14,466 bases of DNA from Methanothrix sp. (GTDB lineage Archaea > Halobacteriota > Methanosarcinia > Methanotrichales > Methanotrichaceae): contig JALNZQ010000052.1 in NCBI GenBank assembly GCA_023229165.1, positions 1-14,466 on the forward strand, in the 5' to 3' direction. Below the pieces are notes generated by a model. The model did no database searches. It saw only the letters and a program-made list of their open reading frames with translations, and was not told where the DNA came from. Both the position numbers and the translations under genes were made by a program. Of this stretch, positions 6,944 to 12,912 are shown one piece after another (position 1 is the stretch's first letter; each line of letters starts with the position of its first letter).

Positions 6944-7285
6944 TCACTCTGCTGCCTGCCAGTGGCCGCCTTTATCCGGCCGATGCGCTGGATGCGACCT
7001 TGCGCCTTTAGTTTCTATATCTGCATCTTGATGGCTCTTTCAGTGATGCCGATGCGATGAACATGCGGCCTTCTCGGTCGTCGGTGAAACTTATATCCGG
7101 CCAGTCCTCCAGAGCGCGCTTGATTCCTGATCCCAATCCTTTGTAAGGCTGCAGGCCTTTGGCTGCGTAGGACACGAGAATTGGATTTCGGATATTCGAA
7201 ATGCCTGAGCGGATTTTTTCCACGGTCAGGTTGTTGGGCAGATGGCCGGGACTTATGATCTCAATCCTGTCGTCGAAAATGGGTC
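6944..7285 (-). pseudogene. C-terminal wreck of a RecG-like (COG2865-type) GHKL ATPase/DNA-binding protein
   Basis: The minus strand first reads IFDDRIEIISPGHLPNNLTV and continues through NPILVSYAAKGLQPYKGLGSGIKRALEDWP. This is the G1-to-G2 part of the RecG-like HATPase_c_4 module, with GLGSG as the second glycine box. After about 7045 the homology continues in another frame as IGITERAIKMQI, a stop, then KLKAQGRIQRIG, which is the winged helix that ends such proteins. A third frame finishes RPDKGGHWQAAE and stops at TGA 6946-6944. At least two frameshifts, one nonsense codon and a probable deletion between the ATPase end and the winged helix are therefore visible, and everything upstream of the G1 box is missing. 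The intact neighbour upstream on the same strand carries a distantly related module. Their tandem arrangement may reflect an old duplication or two independent defence genes. Confidence 0.8.
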
Positions 7286-7350
7286 GAATAGCGGCAGCTT
7301 TGCCCAGTCCGGGTTGGGCCGCAGGTCTCCGCGTTCTGGGATGATCTCCT

Positions 7351-8901
7351 TCACGATCTCCCCTCGGCAAGCCAGGCGCGGCCTTTCTCGGTGAGTCGGT
7401 ACTTCTGCAGACGGCTGGTGGGCTTGTCCGGAATGGTGCGTTCCAGCAAGCCGTCCTGGATCAGTGGAATGAGGTAGTTGACCTGAAATGTCTTCCAGTG
7501 GTGCAGGTTGAGGTGCTCCATGATCTCCCGTGCCGCTCTCGGCCTTTCGCAGAATATGGCGACTTGTGCGGTGACTTGTGCGGTGACTTGTGCGGTCGCG
7601 CCGGGAAACGCCCGGCCTACGTCGCTCAAGGCACGCTCCCACAGCACCTCATCATCATTCCTGACCTCCTTCGCCAAACCCGGTCTTTGTGGCCGCCGCA
7701 GCATCTGGATGAACTGCCCCTGCTCCTCCCGAAACTCGGGCGCGGGCAGGCCTGCTTCTGCGCACAGTCTTGCCATGTCGAGGGTTCCTGTGCCGGCCCT
7801 CTCGATGTAGCGGGTCAGGAATAGCGGCTCGGCGATGAGCGGGTTATGCGGGATGGAAGGATGCGGCTCGCTTAAAGACCGGAAGCTGAGCGGCGGGGGC
7901 AGCTCTCCCGGATTCCAAATCTCCAGCCGGTCAGAGAAAAGCATGACCTGAACTGAGGCATTGGAGGCGTAGTCGCGGTGAGCGACGGCATTGACCACTG
8001 CCTCGGCCACGGCCTGAGGCGGAAGCTCGTAAGTGACCGGAGCCTGCGGACCGTGGGCGCGGGTCCCCACAGCGCGATCAATCTTCGAGAGCACGAAATC
8101 AACCGACTGGTCCACCATCTCAAAGACTGTGCCTTTGAATACCTGGTAAGACGGAATGGGCTTGATGATCTCCGTACCGTGAAAGTGCAGGCACTTGACA
8201 AGTGATGTAGGCAGAAATCGTTGTGGCACCTTGCCGAAAAGCAGTACTGCAGCGTGGGTGGGAATGTCGCCTTCGAGGAGATTGAGGTGCTTTAGAGCCG
8301 CCCGCAAAGGTGTGCGCCGGCCGAGCCTGTAACCGCGCTCCGCACGGGCACGGACCAGGAAGTCGGAGACTTTTTGTTTAGAGATATCGTCAAGATTCGC
8401 CTTCTGGCAGGCGGAAGCGTCGAACGGGCCGGAGTGAATGACGCCAGTGCGCTCCAGGTGGTCTACGAGGCTGGCATAAAGCCCGGCTAACAGATCAGTC
8501 ACGCTACTAAACCGGCGGCGGATCAGCTCGGCCCCTGCCTTGCGGATAAGTGCAAGCATCAATGGATGGTGCATCTTGTCGTCCGAACCTTTTACGAATA
8601 TCAACCGGGCTTTGTCTTTGGCCTTGGCACGATCGAATTCACGTTTCGTGGGCGAGCAGCCCTCGGAATCTTCGCTGCCGTATTCGTTGCCGAATAGTCC
8701 TACATAGATATCGCATCGGTCCACTTCTTCGAGATAAACCTCGTCAGCCCTGCGATCCGACGCAGGGAGATCCTCGAACAAAAACACATCGAAGAACCTT
8801 TGCAGTAGCGCATCGCCCTCGACGAAATCGCGCACGGCCCGACGTTCGGCTGCCATCTCTTTCTGCACAGAACTGACGAATATGCGATACTTCCCGGTCA
8901 T
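7351..8901 (-). CDS. DUF4062 - RecG-like GHKL ATPase - winged helix protein
   Basis: This 516-residue protein starts at ATG 8901, preceded by AAGGA at ribosome-binding distance. Residues 4-105 form a DUF4062 domain (RIFVSSVQKEMAAERRAVRDF, YVGLFGNEYG, SPTKREFDRAK). Residues 170-260 are the connector seen in RecG-like regulators (THAAVLLFGKVPQRFLP). Residues 290-375 form a GHKL-type ATPase: N-box EAVVNAVAHRDY with N304, G1 region DRLEIWNPGELP (D324, G332), and the ERAGTGT glycine box at 368-373. Then follow three T-A-Q-V units at about 436-447 and a winged-helix domain at 448-512. DUF4062 replaces the AlbA/Schlafen-type N-terminus common in this family. DUF4062 occurs in NTPases predicted to work in immunity or signalling. 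The gene overlaps an hsdM fragment by four bases, and such ATPase genes often lie within type I restriction loci. A role as regulator or defence protein is inferred. The frame is intact. Confidence 0.8.
   Translation of the reverse strand: MTGKYRIFVSSVQKEMAAERRAVRDFVEGDALLQRFFDVFLFEDLPASDRRADEVYLEEVDRCDIYVGLFGNEYGSEDSEGCSPTKREFDRAKAKDKARLIFVKGSDDKMHHPLMLALIRKAGAELIRRRFSSVTDLLAGLYASLVDHLERTGVIHSGPFDASACQKANLDDISKQKVSDFLVRARAERGYRLGRRTPLRAALKHLNLLEGDIPTHAAVLLFGKVPQRFLPTSLVKCLHFHGTEIIKPIPSYQVFKGTVFEMVDQSVDFVLSKIDRAVGTRAHGPQAPVTYELPPQAVAEAVVNAVAHRDYASNASVQVMLFSDRLEIWNPGELPPPLSFRSLSEPHPSIPHNPLIAEPLFLTRYIERAGTGTLDMARLCAEAGLPAPEFREEQGQFIQMLRRPQRPGLAKEVRNDDEVLWERALSDVGRAFPGATAQVTAQVTAQVAIFCERPRAAREIMEHLNLHHWKTFQVNYLIPLIQDGLLERTIPDKPTSRLQKYRLTEKGRAWLAEGRS
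7561..7596 (-). repeat. Three perfect 12-bp tandem repeats (TAQV units)
   Basis: The unit GACTTGTGCGGT (plus strand) occurs three times without a mismatch at 7561-7572, 7573-7584 and 7585-7596. On the minus strand each copy encodes one T-A-Q-V step between the ATPase and winged-helix parts of the DUF4062 protein. Copy-number change by slippage would stay in frame and only alter linker length. Confidence 0.9.
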
Positions 8902-9341
8902 GATTCATCCTTCATAATGGCAGCTAACGCCTCTCGCAAGATACGCGAGCTTTCCAGCCAGTCGGCAAGCACAATGTCCAACTTCTTCTCACCAAGCGTG
9001 TTGGAATTTGCCTTTTCTATGCTCCGCATCGCCTTCTGGAGCGCCTGCCCAATATTGGAGGTTACCGTCCGTACATCTTTCCAGCGAGCATAATCCGGTA
9101 TCTTGAACCTGTAGTTCTGAGAGAACTGCGCAAATTCTACATCTCCGCCGGACTCCTTCAAGGCAGTCTGGTACTCCTCATCATAAGTGTCCGATAGGCT
9201 CTTTAAGAAAAGTAGCGGGAAGACGTAGGTCTTAAAATCCGCAGCATCCACCGGTCCTCTAAGGATGTTGGCCGCTTCCCAGAGATGCGATTCAAGTTCA
9301 GAGAGCGTGAACGGCTTGACACAATCGCTTTGAGGGGTCAT
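8898..9341 (-). pseudogene. hsdM: Truncated type I restriction-modification methyltransferase subunit (HsdM N-terminal domain)
   Basis: From ATG 9341 (six bases after GGAAGG; an in-frame ATG at 9347 is the alternative) the product has 147 residues. The first roughly 110 match the HsdM N-terminal helical domain: FTLSELESHLWEAANILRGP, then YVFPLLFLKSLSDTYDEEYQ, then YRFKIPDYARWKDV. This domain normally precedes an approximately 300-residue adenine-methyltransferase domain with the NPPF motif. Here, after EKANSNTL, the family sequence is lost. An unrelated 31-residue tail (GEKKLDIVLADW...) leads to TGA 8900-8898, overlapping the next gene's start as ATGA. The protein cannot methylate DNA. No hsdS or hsdR gene is present nearby. 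The simplest reading is an internal deletion that fused the hsdM start to the end of the gene that originally preceded the DUF4062 gene. Confidence 0.75.
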
Positions 9342-9343
9342 CG

Positions 9344-9442
9344 TCATCCTTCCAGCCGGTAGGCTCTGACCGGTTTCCCACTGATGTCAATGGCTCCGTT
9401 ATTAAGCGCTACCGATGCCGTTGAACTCCCTCCTGATTGCAT
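9344..9442 (-). CDS. Possible 32-residue leader ORF before the hsdM fragment
   Basis: A short frame from ATG 9442 starts MQSGGSSTASVALNNGAIDI and ends with the TGA at 9346-9344, which overlaps the ATG at 9347 as ATGA. It begins about 20 bases after a clear TATA box, so a transcript would start almost at its ATG. The frame extends upstream to 9529, but that part would include the TATA box. It may be a leaderless coupling peptide, the end of a lost gene, or chance. I do not recognise it. Confidence 0.25.
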   Translation of the reverse strand: MQSGGSSTASVALNNGAIDISGKPVRAYRLEG

Positions 9443-9460
9443 GGAACAATACGAGATGGG

Positions 9461-9467
9461 ATATAAA
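9461..9467 (-). promoter_or_regulatory. TATA box for the hsdM fragment - DUF4062 gene unit
   Basis: On the minus strand the sequence reads TTTATAT, a consensus archaeal TATA box. The expected start of transcription is near 9436-9440, just ahead of AGGAGGGAG at 9435-9427, a strong Shine-Dalgarno-like motif with no start codon at the correct distance. The pair suggests that a gene once began here. Confidence 0.5.
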
Positions 9468-9514
9468 TCTTTACAAAGAAAAATGAGGGGCGAGGCAATC
9501 ATGCACATCGCATC

Positions 9515-9537
9515 CTGGCGGATGATCATGCCAAATC
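9515..9537 (+). repeat. 23-bp direct repeat, right copy (outside the accessory region)
   Basis: This is an exact copy of gatB positions 6378-6400, in the same orientation, placed just before the CheB fragment and upstream of the hsdM fragment's TATA box. The two copies bracket the 3' end of gatB and the whole restriction-related region. It has no visible coding role here. Confidence 0.8.
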
Positions 9538-9542
9538 GTTAA

Positions 9543-9704
9543 ATGCCGGAGAAGAGCTTTCCCATCATCGGCGTCGGCGCCTCGGTTGGTGGGCGAGCGG
9601 CCTTCGAAGCCTTCTTTTCCTGCATGCAAGACGACATCGACCTGGCGCAGTTCGTCTATGTCGCCACCCACGGTTTGCAAAGTGCTCTGCAAAATATAAA
9701 GTAG
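9543..9704 (+). pseudogene. N-terminal fragment of a CheB-type methylesterase
   Basis: A 53-residue frame from ATG 9543 to TAG 9702-9704 begins MPEKSFPIIGVGASVGGRAA and continues FEAFFSCMQDD. This is the start of the CheB methylesterase domain as found in CheB-CheR-PAS fusion proteins (family pattern FPIVGIGASAGG followed by FEAFF). The GAS-x-GG nucleophile turn with its serine is kept. The following strand and the QH motif with the catalytic histidine are degraded (VYVATHG), and the remaining roughly 130 residues of the domain are missing. The last residues, LQSALQNIK, resemble a linker common in sensor proteins, hinting that a deletion joined the fragment to a later part of the same or another signalling gene. 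Not functional as an esterase. Confidence 0.65.
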
Positions 9705-9743
9705 GTCCTGAAGGAGACAAGAGGCACGATTATATATGGCGAA

Positions 9744-9931
9744 ATGCCATTAATCGTTGCAGATGAACCACAAATGACACAACTATTTCAAAACCGGATC
9801 GAGAATGCCCTGATATTTTATGGAGAAGAAGCTCCCCGGTCGGAGATATCAGCTATTAGGGAAGGAAATGATTCGAGAAAATTGACTTCATATTACTCGA
9901 CCTTAATCTGCCCAAAAATGACGGACGCTAA
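9744..9931 (+). pseudogene. Frameshifted remnant of a response-regulator receiver domain
   Basis: From ATG 9744 the frame reads MPLIVADEP, a plausible first strand and acidic cluster of a receiver domain, and goes on to NDSRK. The hallmark second half then appears in another frame: 9884-9928 encodes DFILLDLNLPKNDGR, the phosphorylation-site loop of Rcp1-like receivers, ending at TAA 9929-9931. Staying in the first frame gives an unrelated 76-residue product ending at 9974. The receiver's later Thr and Lys motifs are absent, so it is both frameshifted and truncated. A TTATATAT stretch at 9730-9737 just before the ATG could be its old TATA box. It sits directly before the intact receiver-kinase gene, whose own receiver domain is different and complete. 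Confidence 0.65.
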
Positions 9932-9970
9932 AGAGATTTTGCTTCGAGACAGCCAGATTGCCCCTAAGAG

Positions 9971-11125
9971 ATGATATATGTGAGCAGAAAAACCATTAAA
10001 ATTCTTCTAATTGAAGATAATGAGATAGATGCAAGGCTGATCCGGGAGTATTTACGGGATGCACCCCGCACGGAAGACGACGTTTCTTCTACAATGTTTG
10101 TTTTGACATGGGAAAATAGTCTCTCTTCGGGGCTAGAATTCCTGACCACAAAAGATGTGGATGCCGTGCTTCTGGATTTGAATCTGCCCGACAGCTTTGG
10201 TTTGGAGACGTTCTCCAAAATTCACAAAAAGAAGCCAAAAATACCCATACTGATATTGACCGGCCTTAGCGACCGAGAGCTGGCCGTGAAAGCGGTTAGA
10301 GAAGGCGCAGGAGACTATCTGGTGAAAGGAGAAGTGAATGACAGACTGCTTCGCCGTTCCATCAGCTACGCCATAGAGCGCAAAAAATCCGAGGAAGAGC
10401 TTCTCTTAGCCCAGAACAATCTGGAGAAGAAGGTTCACGAGAGGACCATAGAATTGAAAGAGAGGTATGACGAGATTGAACAACTGGTCTATGCCATTTC
10501 TCATGACCTCATTTTGCCCCTGGTGACCATCAAGGGGTTTCTTGGTTATCTCAAGAAAGATATTGCGTCCGGCGGACGGCAGAGGATTGAGATAGATCTG
10601 GGTCTGGTAGGAGATGCCGTTGAGAGAATGGAGGCCCTTTTGGTCAGGGCCCTGGATGTATCGAGCATTGGCAAGCTATCGAATAACAGAGAAATGGTTT
10701 GCTATGGCGAGATTGTCCAGGAAGCCTTGCGTCTGGCGGCAGATAAGATCAGCTCGGGCAAAGCCAGGATCACCGCAGCAAATGATTTTCCCCTGGTGAA
10801 TGTGGATCGGTCGAGGATTGTAGATGTCCTGGTGAATCTGATCGAGAATAGTATCAGGTATGCGGATAATACCAGGCCGCTTCGGATAGAGATAGGACAT
10901 CTTTCCAAAGATGGCGAGACCGTTTTTTTTGTCAAGGATGACGGCCCTGGCATAGACCCGTTATTGCAGAAAGATATATTCCGGCTATTTTACGGGGGCA
11001 GCGAGGTAGAAAATTCCCACGCGGGACTGGCTCTATCCAGGAGGATTATCGAGGTTCATGGGGGAAGGATGTGGATAGAATCGGTTGTGAACAAAGGCTG
11101 CGCGGTGTACTTCACAATTTCCTAG
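9971..11125 (+). CDS. Receiver-histidine kinase hybrid protein
   Basis: This 384-residue cytoplasmic protein starts at ATG 9971; a GTG at 9980 is an alternative, and neither has a strong Shine-Dalgarno site. Residues 8-125 form a receiver domain with acidic pair E15/D16, phosphoacceptor D69 (VLLDLNLPD), T97 (ILTG) and K119 (YLVKG). Residues 136-170 are a Lys/Glu-rich coiled coil. The kinase core follows with H178 in AISHDL, the N-box NLIENSIRYA with N293, the G1 box DDGPGI (D324), the F-box DIFRLF, and the end of the ATP lid GLALSRRIIEVHGG. There is no membrane segment or PAS domain, so the input is probably phosphotransfer to the receiver or an unseen partner. The glycines that normally begin the G2 box (GTG-like) read SHA here, which may weaken ATP binding. 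No intact partner regulator is next to it; only the broken receiver lies just upstream. Confidence 0.9.
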   Translation: MIYVSRKTIKILLIEDNEIDARLIREYLRDAPRTEDDVSSTMFVLTWENSLSSGLEFLTTKDVDAVLLDLNLPDSFGLETFSKIHKKKPKIPILILTGLSDRELAVKAVREGAGDYLVKGEVNDRLLRRSISYAIERKKSEEELLLAQNNLEKKVHERTIELKERYDEIEQLVYAISHDLILPLVTIKGFLGYLKKDIASGGRQRIEIDLGLVGDAVERMEALLVRALDVSSIGKLSNNREMVCYGEIVQEALRLAADKISSGKARITAANDFPLVNVDRSRIVDVLVNLIENSIRYADNTRPLRIEIGHLSKDGETVFFVKDDGPGIDPLLQKDIFRLFYGGSEVENSHAGLALSRRIIEVHGGRMWIESVVNKGCAVYFTIS

Positions 11126-11151
11126 ATTAAGATCATAAAAATATTTGAATT

Positions 11152-11922
11152 TCACTGCTTGCTTTCAAACTTTATGGTCTTCTCGGGCTCCTTTTCCATT
11201 CCTTCTTGCGCCTTTTGCAGATTCGTCTGGAAATTCTTGTTGGCTGGCTGCAGAGCTGTTGCCTTTTCGAAGCAGCTTTGCGCCACCTCTATGGAATTCT
11301 GCTCCATTAAGACCAATCCTTTGGTGTTCCAGGCATCAGCGTTCTTGGAATTGAGCTTTATCGCCTTGTCCAGGTGAGGAAGAGACTCATTGTAGCTGCC
11401 CTGCGATGCCAAGATAAAACCTTGCCTGTACCAGGCCTTATCAAGAGACGGGTTTAGGGCGGCAGCCTGACTGTAGGCCTTCAATGCCTCTGCATATCTT
11501 TTCATTTCCTCCAAGACCATGCCTTTATTAAACAGGTAATTGGCATTATTGGGGTTGATCTGCAAGGCAGTCTCCAGAGAATTTAAGGCCTCCTCATGCT
11601 GCCTCATGCCACCGGAAAGGATCAGGGCCCGGTCGTTGTAGGCCTGAGCATTGGAGCCGTCCAGGAGGATGAGCTGGTCAAAGCTATCTACAGCTTCACT
11701 GTATCTTTTCATAACCCGGAGAAGATTGGCTTTGAAGCTCCAGGCCCAGGTATCGCTGGAGTTTATGTCCAGGTATTCATCGATGTCCTGCAAGGCAAGT
11801 GAATAGGATCCGTTGTTGTAATCGCTCTGGGTCTGAGCAAGCCAATAATTGGCATCCTGGCTCACGGCGGGCGGAATGGCTACCAGGAAAAAGGCCAGGA
11901 GAAGGAAAGCTATGGACTTCAT
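11152..11922 (-). CDS. Exported tetratricopeptide-repeat (TPR) protein
   Basis: This encodes 256 residues from ATG 11922, chosen because it starts a clean signal peptide (MKSIAFLLLAFFLVAIPPAVSQ) with AGGA four bases upstream. The frame is open 21 codons further but has no reason to start there. After cleavage near residue 22 come about six 34-residue TPR units (roughly 24-57, 58-91, 92-126, 127-160, 161-194 and 195-228). They show the usual pattern of W/Y, G/A, A and P, for example DKAWYRQGFILASQGSYNES and NADAWNTKGLVLMEQNS. A charged tail (EKEPEKTIKFESKQ) ends the protein. TPRs form helical scaffolds for protein binding outside the cell membrane here; the partner is unknown. It is convergent with the kinase gene (26 bases apart) and 110 bases downstream of the ADH synthase gene on the same strand. 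Confidence 0.85.
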   Translation of the reverse strand: MKSIAFLLLAFFLVAIPPAVSQDANYWLAQTQSDYNNGSYSLALQDIDEYLDINSSDTWAWSFKANLLRVMKRYSEAVDSFDQLILLDGSNAQAYNDRALILSGGMRQHEEALNSLETALQINPNNANYLFNKGMVLEEMKRYAEALKAYSQAAALNPSLDKAWYRQGFILASQGSYNESLPHLDKAIKLNSKNADAWNTKGLVLMEQNSIEVAQSCFEKATALQPANKNFQTNLQKAQEGMEKEPEKTIKFESKQ

Positions 11923-12032
11923 GCTTCCTAATGTATTCGAGTAAGTGGATATAGCTTGCGGTCGATTGCTTACGGCAAGTATCAAGCCAGTTATTAGTTC
12001 AAATCTTAATTAAAATAAGTGCGAAGATCGCC

Positions 12033-12830
12033 CTAGAGGACGACCTTCTCCGCCTCCTCTGCAGTATAGCCTTTATGAACCACGGTGCATAGCCTCTTGA
12101 CCAGAAGCGTTGGGTTTTTCGCCTGGAAGACGTTTCTGCCGAAGGCGACGCCGGCTCCGCCGACCGATATTGCGTCATAGACCATCTGCAAGAGGTCCAT
12201 CTCAGTGTCCATCTTGGGTCCTCCGGCGATAACTACCGGCACGCTGCAGCCCTCTACAACTTCTCGGAAGGTATCAGGAGAGCCGGTGTAGTTGGTCTTG
12301 ACAATATCCGCCCCCAGCTCGGAACCGATTCGGGCGGCAAGCTTGACGTACTCCACATTGTGCTCGGATTTGACCTTCGGTCCGCGGGGATACATCATGG
12401 CAATGAGAGGCATCCCCCATAGATCGCAGGTTCGGGCTACTCTGCCCAAGTCACGCAGCATTTCCGCTTCATCATCCGCACCCACATTGACGTGAATGCT
12501 TACCGCATCAGCGCCCACTCTTATGGCATCCTCCACCTCAGTCACAAGAACCTTGTGATTGGGATCGGGACCAAGAGAACTGGATGCTGAGAGATGAATG
12601 ATCAATCCGATATCGCGTCCATAGCCCCGGTGGCCGTGCAGCGGCAATCCCATGTGTCCTAAAACAGCATTGGCGCCGCCTTCAGCTACCTTGTCCACCG
12701 TGGCGGGCATGTTCGTGAGGCCCGCGATGGGGCCTACGGATATGCCGTGATCCATGGGTACAATGACCGTTCTGCGAGTTTTGCGATCCAAAATGCGCTC
12801 CAGTCTTATCGCCTTTCCGATCTTGCTCAT
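12033..12830 (-). CDS. aroA': 2-amino-3,7-dideoxy-D-threo-hept-6-ulosonate (ADH) synthase
   Basis: This encodes 265 residues from ATG 12830. An in-frame GTG at 12842 is rejected because it would lie too near the TATA box. The enzyme is a class I aldolase-like protein that condenses L-aspartate semialdehyde with a deoxy-ketohexose phosphate in the archaeal route to 3-dehydroquinate and aromatic amino acids. The catalytic set is visible: D27 in VPMDHGIS, Y147 in AMMYPRG and the Schiff-base lysine K178 in DIVKTNYTGS. Their spacing equals that of the characterised Methanocaldococcus enzyme (Asp33, Tyr153, Lys184). The phosphate-binding GG motif (IAGGPK) and FGRNVFQ end are typical. Length is normal. 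Archaeal fructose-bisphosphate aldolases are close relatives, so a sugar-aldolase role is possible but less likely. Its usual partner, dehydroquinate synthase II, is not in the window. Confidence 0.88.
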   Translation of the reverse strand: MSKIGKAIRLERILDRKTRRTVIVPMDHGISVGPIAGLTNMPATVDKVAEGGANAVLGHMGLPLHGHRGYGRDIGLIIHLSASSSLGPDPNHKVLVTEVEDAIRVGADAVSIHVNVGADDEAEMLRDLGRVARTCDLWGMPLIAMMYPRGPKVKSEHNVEYVKLAARIGSELGADIVKTNYTGSPDTFREVVEGCSVPVVIAGGPKMDTEMDLLQMVYDAISVGGAGVAFGRNVFQAKNPTLLVKRLCTVVHKGYTAEEAEKVVL

Positions 12831-12852
12831 GACTGGTAGCACATGCGAATAC

Positions 12853-12862
12853 TAAAATTAAA
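12853..12862 (-). promoter_or_regulatory. TATA-like element of the ADH synthase gene
   Basis: On the minus strand this reads TTTAATTTTA, centred about 27 bases before ATG 12830. No Shine-Dalgarno motif precedes the ATG. Together these suggest a leaderless or nearly leaderless transcript. Confidence 0.45.
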
Positions 12863-12912
12863 GATGATGGTCAAAGAATGACAGATGCCCTGCGGACTAT
12901 ATCCCTTGTCGA

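Noticed and set aside
7253..7642. 129-residue minus-strand frame overlapping the end of the DUF4062 gene, ending with a stretch GEIVKEIIPERGDLRPNPDW
   Set aside because: Most of it is the winged-helix region read in the wrong frame. The last part between the two ATPase genes reads smoothly but matches no family I recognise, so it is not called; it could be the end of a lost gene.
6378..9537. Integrase-type attachment sites
   Set aside because: The 23-bp copies lack a nearby integrase gene and a tRNA target, and the left copy is in the middle of gatB, not at its end. The repeat is reported, but the att interpretation is not supported.
9471..9692. 73-residue minus-strand frame opposite the CheB fragment
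   Set aside because: The plus strand has the recognisable CheB motif; the antisense frame has no family features.
12831..12842. GTG start at 12842 for ADH synthase
   Set aside because: It lies only about 15 bases from the TATA-like element, too close to be transcribed from it; ATG 12830 matches the family N-terminus.
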